The notes beneath the pieces were generated by a model that ran no database searches, was not told where the DNA came from, and saw nothing but the letters and a program-made list of their open reading frames with translations. Shown piece by piece: positions 62,127 to 64,000 of a DNA stretch of 64,000 bases. Numbering within the stretch: the stretch's first letter is position 1; every line of letters begins with the position of its first letter. Origin of the DNA: Planctomycetia bacterium (lineage in GTDB: Bacteria; Planctomycetota; Planctomycetia; Pirellulales; JACPPG01); the NCBI GenBank assembly GCA_016191115.1, contig JACPPG010000067.1:1-64000 (forward strand), given 5' to 3'. The position numbers and the translations under genes are program-made.

Positions 62127-62217
62127 CTATTCGGTCCTCTGAGCGCCAAGCCGCGCATCACAGCGGCGGCATGCGCACGCAAGCGTGAGCATGGCACCCC
62201 GTTCTGTTTGCGCGCGG

Positions 62218-63111
62218 CTAGTGATTCCTTTCCAAAACAGCTCGGGCGAGCGCTTCCAATCCTTCGGCTTGTGGGCCGATCCGCCGTAGGGCGGCCACGG
62301 CCTCGGTGACGAGTTGCTCGGCACGGCGCCGGCTCTCGTCGACTCCCAGCAAGCCGGGGAAGGTCAGCTTCCCCCGATCCGCGTCCTTGCCTGCCCGTTT
62401 GCCTAGTGTGTTCTCATCGCCCGCGACATCCAAGAGGTCATCGGTGATCTGGAAGGCCAGACCGAGCCGCTTGCCGTATTCCTCCAGGGCCGATCGCTGC
62501 CGGCGGGAGGCGCGGGCAATGATGCCCCCAAGCCGCACCGAGGCCAGGATCAACGCCCCCGTCTTACGGCGATGGATCGACTCCAGCCGGGCCAAGTCCG
62601 GTGCCGCCGTTTCGCCGTCCAGGTCGTCCGCCTGCCCTGCTACCAGGGCCATCGGGCCAGCCGCGCGGGCCAACTCCAGGCAGCAGTCGGCGGCCACGCG
62701 GGCCGGCCGCAAGTGCCCGGCCAGGGTCTCGAAGGCCATGGTCAAAAGAGCGTCGCCGGCGAGCACCGCCAACGCCTCGCCAAATTGCTTGTGGCACGTG
62801 GGGCGGCCCCGCCGCAGGTCGTCGTCGTCCATGCACGGCAGGTCATCGTGCACGAGCGAATAGGTATGGATCATTTCCACCGCGCAGGCCGCCGGCAGAG
62901 CCGCCTCCATATCCCCACCGCACGCCTCGGCCGACATTAACACCAAGAGCGGCCTCAAACGCTTGCCGGGGGCCAGCAGGCTGTACCGGATCGCCTCGCA
63001 CAACCGCGGGGGGCAATCCTCGGAAAACTGCGTGTACCGGTCCAGGGCCTGCCGGACCATATCGCCGACGCCAGCGGCCAATTGCGAGATCGACGCGGTC
63101 GACGTTTCCAT
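62218..63111 (-). CDS. ispA: farnesyl/geranylgeranyl diphosphate synthase (polyprenyl synthase)
   Basis: 297 residues. The two Asp-rich motifs are clear: HDDLPCMDDDDLRRGRPTCH (FARM, DDxxxxD) and DDLLDVAGDENTLGKRAGKD (SARM). The short insertion DDLPCMDDDDL is the bacterial FPP synthase type. It elongates dimethylallyl diphosphate with isopentenyl diphosphate. The start METSTASISQLAAG has no strong ribosome site. It sits 91 bases upstream of dxs on the minus strand. Confidence 0.94.
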   Translation of the reverse strand: METSTASISQLAAGVGDMVRQALDRYTQFSEDCPPRLCEAIRYSLLAPGKRLRPLLVLMSAEACGGDMEAALPAACAVEMIHTYSLVHDDLPCMDDDDLRRGRPTCHKQFGEALAVLAGDALLTMAFETLAGHLRPARVAADCCLELARAAGPMALVAGQADDLDGETAAPDLARLESIHRRKTGALILASVRLGGIIARASRRQRSALEEYGKRLGLAFQITDDLLDVAGDENTLGKRAGKDADRGKLTFPGLLGVDESRRRAEQLVTEAVAALRRIGPQAEGLEALARAVLERNH

Positions 63112-63158
63112 CGGCGGGCAAATAACTTAGCAATGGGTAGCACCAAGCCCCACGTATT

Positions 63159-63614
63159 CTAAAAGAGGCTACCCGGAGTGTCTATGTCGCTATCGTCGCC
63201 GCGGGCACCAGGCGGGCTGGGCCGCTGCGCCGGCCGCGCGGAATCGCCGGGCGAAGGTTGGTTCGATGGCGGCGGCCGATCGGCCGTGCGGCGCTTCGAG
63301 CGGGCCTGGGCCTTTTCTTCTAGCGCCAGCTCGCCGGCAGCCTCGAACGGCTCGCTGATCGGGTTCCCGTCGGCGTCGACGCCGCACAGGATTTCGATCC
63401 GCCGCTCGGCCCCCTCCAACAGCCCGTAACACTGCTTGAGCAGATTCACGCCGCGCTCATAGCGCGCGAGCGCCTCGGCCAGCCCCAGCTTGCCATCTTC
63501 CAGGTCGTGCACGATGGTCTCCAGCTCGGCCAGCGCCTGTTCGAAACTGGGCATCGGCGTGGTGTTGTCGTTTTCGTTTTCCGCCACCGGCAGAATCTCC
63601 GATTCTTGGCGCAC
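63159..63614 (-). CDS. xseB: exodeoxyribonuclease VII small subunit with long tail
   Basis: 151 residues, longer than the usual about 80. The core SFEQALAELETIVHDLEDGK and LGLAEALARYERGVNLLKQC matches XseB; the tail (DRPPPSNQPSPGDSARPAQR) is Pro/Ser-rich and disordered. It forms the ssDNA-degrading exonuclease VII with XseA encoded upstream. The GTG start at 63614 is weakly supported; an in-frame ATG at 63554 (MPSFEQA) is an alternative. Upstream of ispA and dxs, as in many bacteria. Confidence 0.88.
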   Translation of the reverse strand: MRQESEILPVAENENDNTTPMPSFEQALAELETIVHDLEDGKLGLAEALARYERGVNLLKQCYGLLEGAERRIEILCGVDADGNPISEPFEAAGELALEEKAQARSKRRTADRPPPSNQPSPGDSARPAQRPSPPGARGDDSDIDTPGSLF

Positions 63615-63752
63615 CAGAAGTAGCCATTATGGTCCGCCACTGGCGAAAACGCCATTCGCCGCCGAAGGAAGAAGGCGATCCGCAGATTACGCAGATTTCG
63701 CAGAGAGGAGATCGCCGCTGTTCTTATCCGCGCAACCTGTAAAATCTGCGGA

Positions 63753-64000
63753 TCATCTTTCGTCTGGCCTGTGGTCTGTGGCCCGTGGCCTATCGACTGC
63801 CTGTCGCCTCTCGACAACCCGACTCGTGGCTTCGCCGGCCGCGAATCGCGTGGTGATCAGCTCGCCGACCGTCAGTTGCCCGGCGTCGCGCACGATCTGG
63901 CCGTCGGCTGTCCGAGAAGTCAAGCTGTAGCCGCGCCGCAACACGCCCAGCGGGCTCAACGATTCCAAGTGCACGGCCAGTGCGTCGGCGCGGTGCCGCG
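63753..64000 (-). CDS. xseA: exodeoxyribonuclease VII large subunit, C-terminal part (runs off the right edge)
   Basis: The visible end reads RADALAVHLESLSPLGVLRR and GYSLTSRTADGQIVRDAGQL, the XseA C-terminus (LESLSPLxVLxRGYS, then the VGELITTRFAAGEATSRV domain). The rest lies beyond the window. It is followed by xseB with about 140 bases between, so the subunits are probably co-transcribed. Confidence 0.9.
   Translation of the reverse strand, partial: RHRADALAVHLESLSPLGVLRRGYSLTSRTADGQIVRDAGQLTVGELITTRFAAGEATSRVVERRQAVDRPRATDHRPDER

Overview
The window is GC-rich chromosomal DNA from a Planctomycetota bacterium, most likely of the Pirellulales type. The evidence is a secreted protein with the planctomycete LEPR-XLL export motif and dockerin repeats, a PEP-CTERM protein with dockerin repeats, an ECF sigma factor next to a PknB-type kinase with TPRs, a BON protein with the planctomycete GWRKVTLEWDDGWWMLNF ending, an ExbB/ExbD cluster with a cyclase-like partner, and many long GC-rich inverted repeats between genes. 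No species name can be read from the sequence.

Layout. 1-2.8 kb is the end of an integrative element: a zinc-motif hypothetical, an excisionase-like HTH and a tyrosine integrase whose 3' end runs antisense into tRNA-Ala(UGC). tRNA-Ile(GAU) follows. 3.6-8.6 kb holds secreted or envelope proteins: a TlpA-like redoxin, a BON protein and a lipoprotein-like protein. 8.7-15.2 kb is a TPR / ExbB / ExbD / TonB-like-plus-cyclase-domain cluster. 15.5-16.3 kb is a tandem TatA array. 16.3-17.1 kb is a HigBA-type toxin-antitoxin locus whose toxin gene has an in-frame stop. 17-24.6 kb holds a secreted hypothetical, two D-aminoacylase-like amidohydrolases, a DUF4160/DUF2442 pair and a serine beta-lactamase-family hydrolase.

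24.6-27.7 kb is a minus-strand run of very small genes: cupin, two paralogous GT-M-FQG proteins, two paralogous zinc-ribbon peptides, a SlyD-like isomerase and a 35-residue membrane peptide. 27.9-31.5 kb is a glycan operon (GT4, alpha/alpha-barrel protein, GH130). 31.7-34.1 kb has csrA, two DUF2294 genes and a small acidic protein, with two copies of a structured RNA element. 34.2-43.2 kb is a sigma factor / Ser-Thr kinase / giant LEPR-XLL protein block, followed by a third RNA copy at 43.7 kb. 43.9-58.1 kb carries mostly exported hydrolases (PhoPQ-activated protein, penicillin acylase, YncE/phosphoesterase, PEP-CTERM beta-propeller, gluconolactonase), a ROK kinase, a SIS isomerase and an MFS transporter. 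58.3-64 kb has a solitary ParE-like toxin, a Ycf46-like AAA ATPase and the xseA-xseB-ispA-dxs cluster.

The most unusual signals are three. First, a three-copy RNA gene family on the minus strand (about 32.4, 33.4 and 43.7 kb), each copy with a sigma70-like promoter, a conserved internal hairpin and an intrinsic terminator, plus a conserved segment able to pair with the terminator's 5' arm. Second, two families of short non-coding mobile elements (A, about 158 bp; B, about 124 bp) with terminal inverted repeats and visible target duplications; one degraded copy of A has been read into the C-terminus of the GH130 gene. Third, the duplicated small-gene modules at 25-27.7 kb. Coordinates of sites were counted by eye; homology calls rest on motif recognition, not searches.
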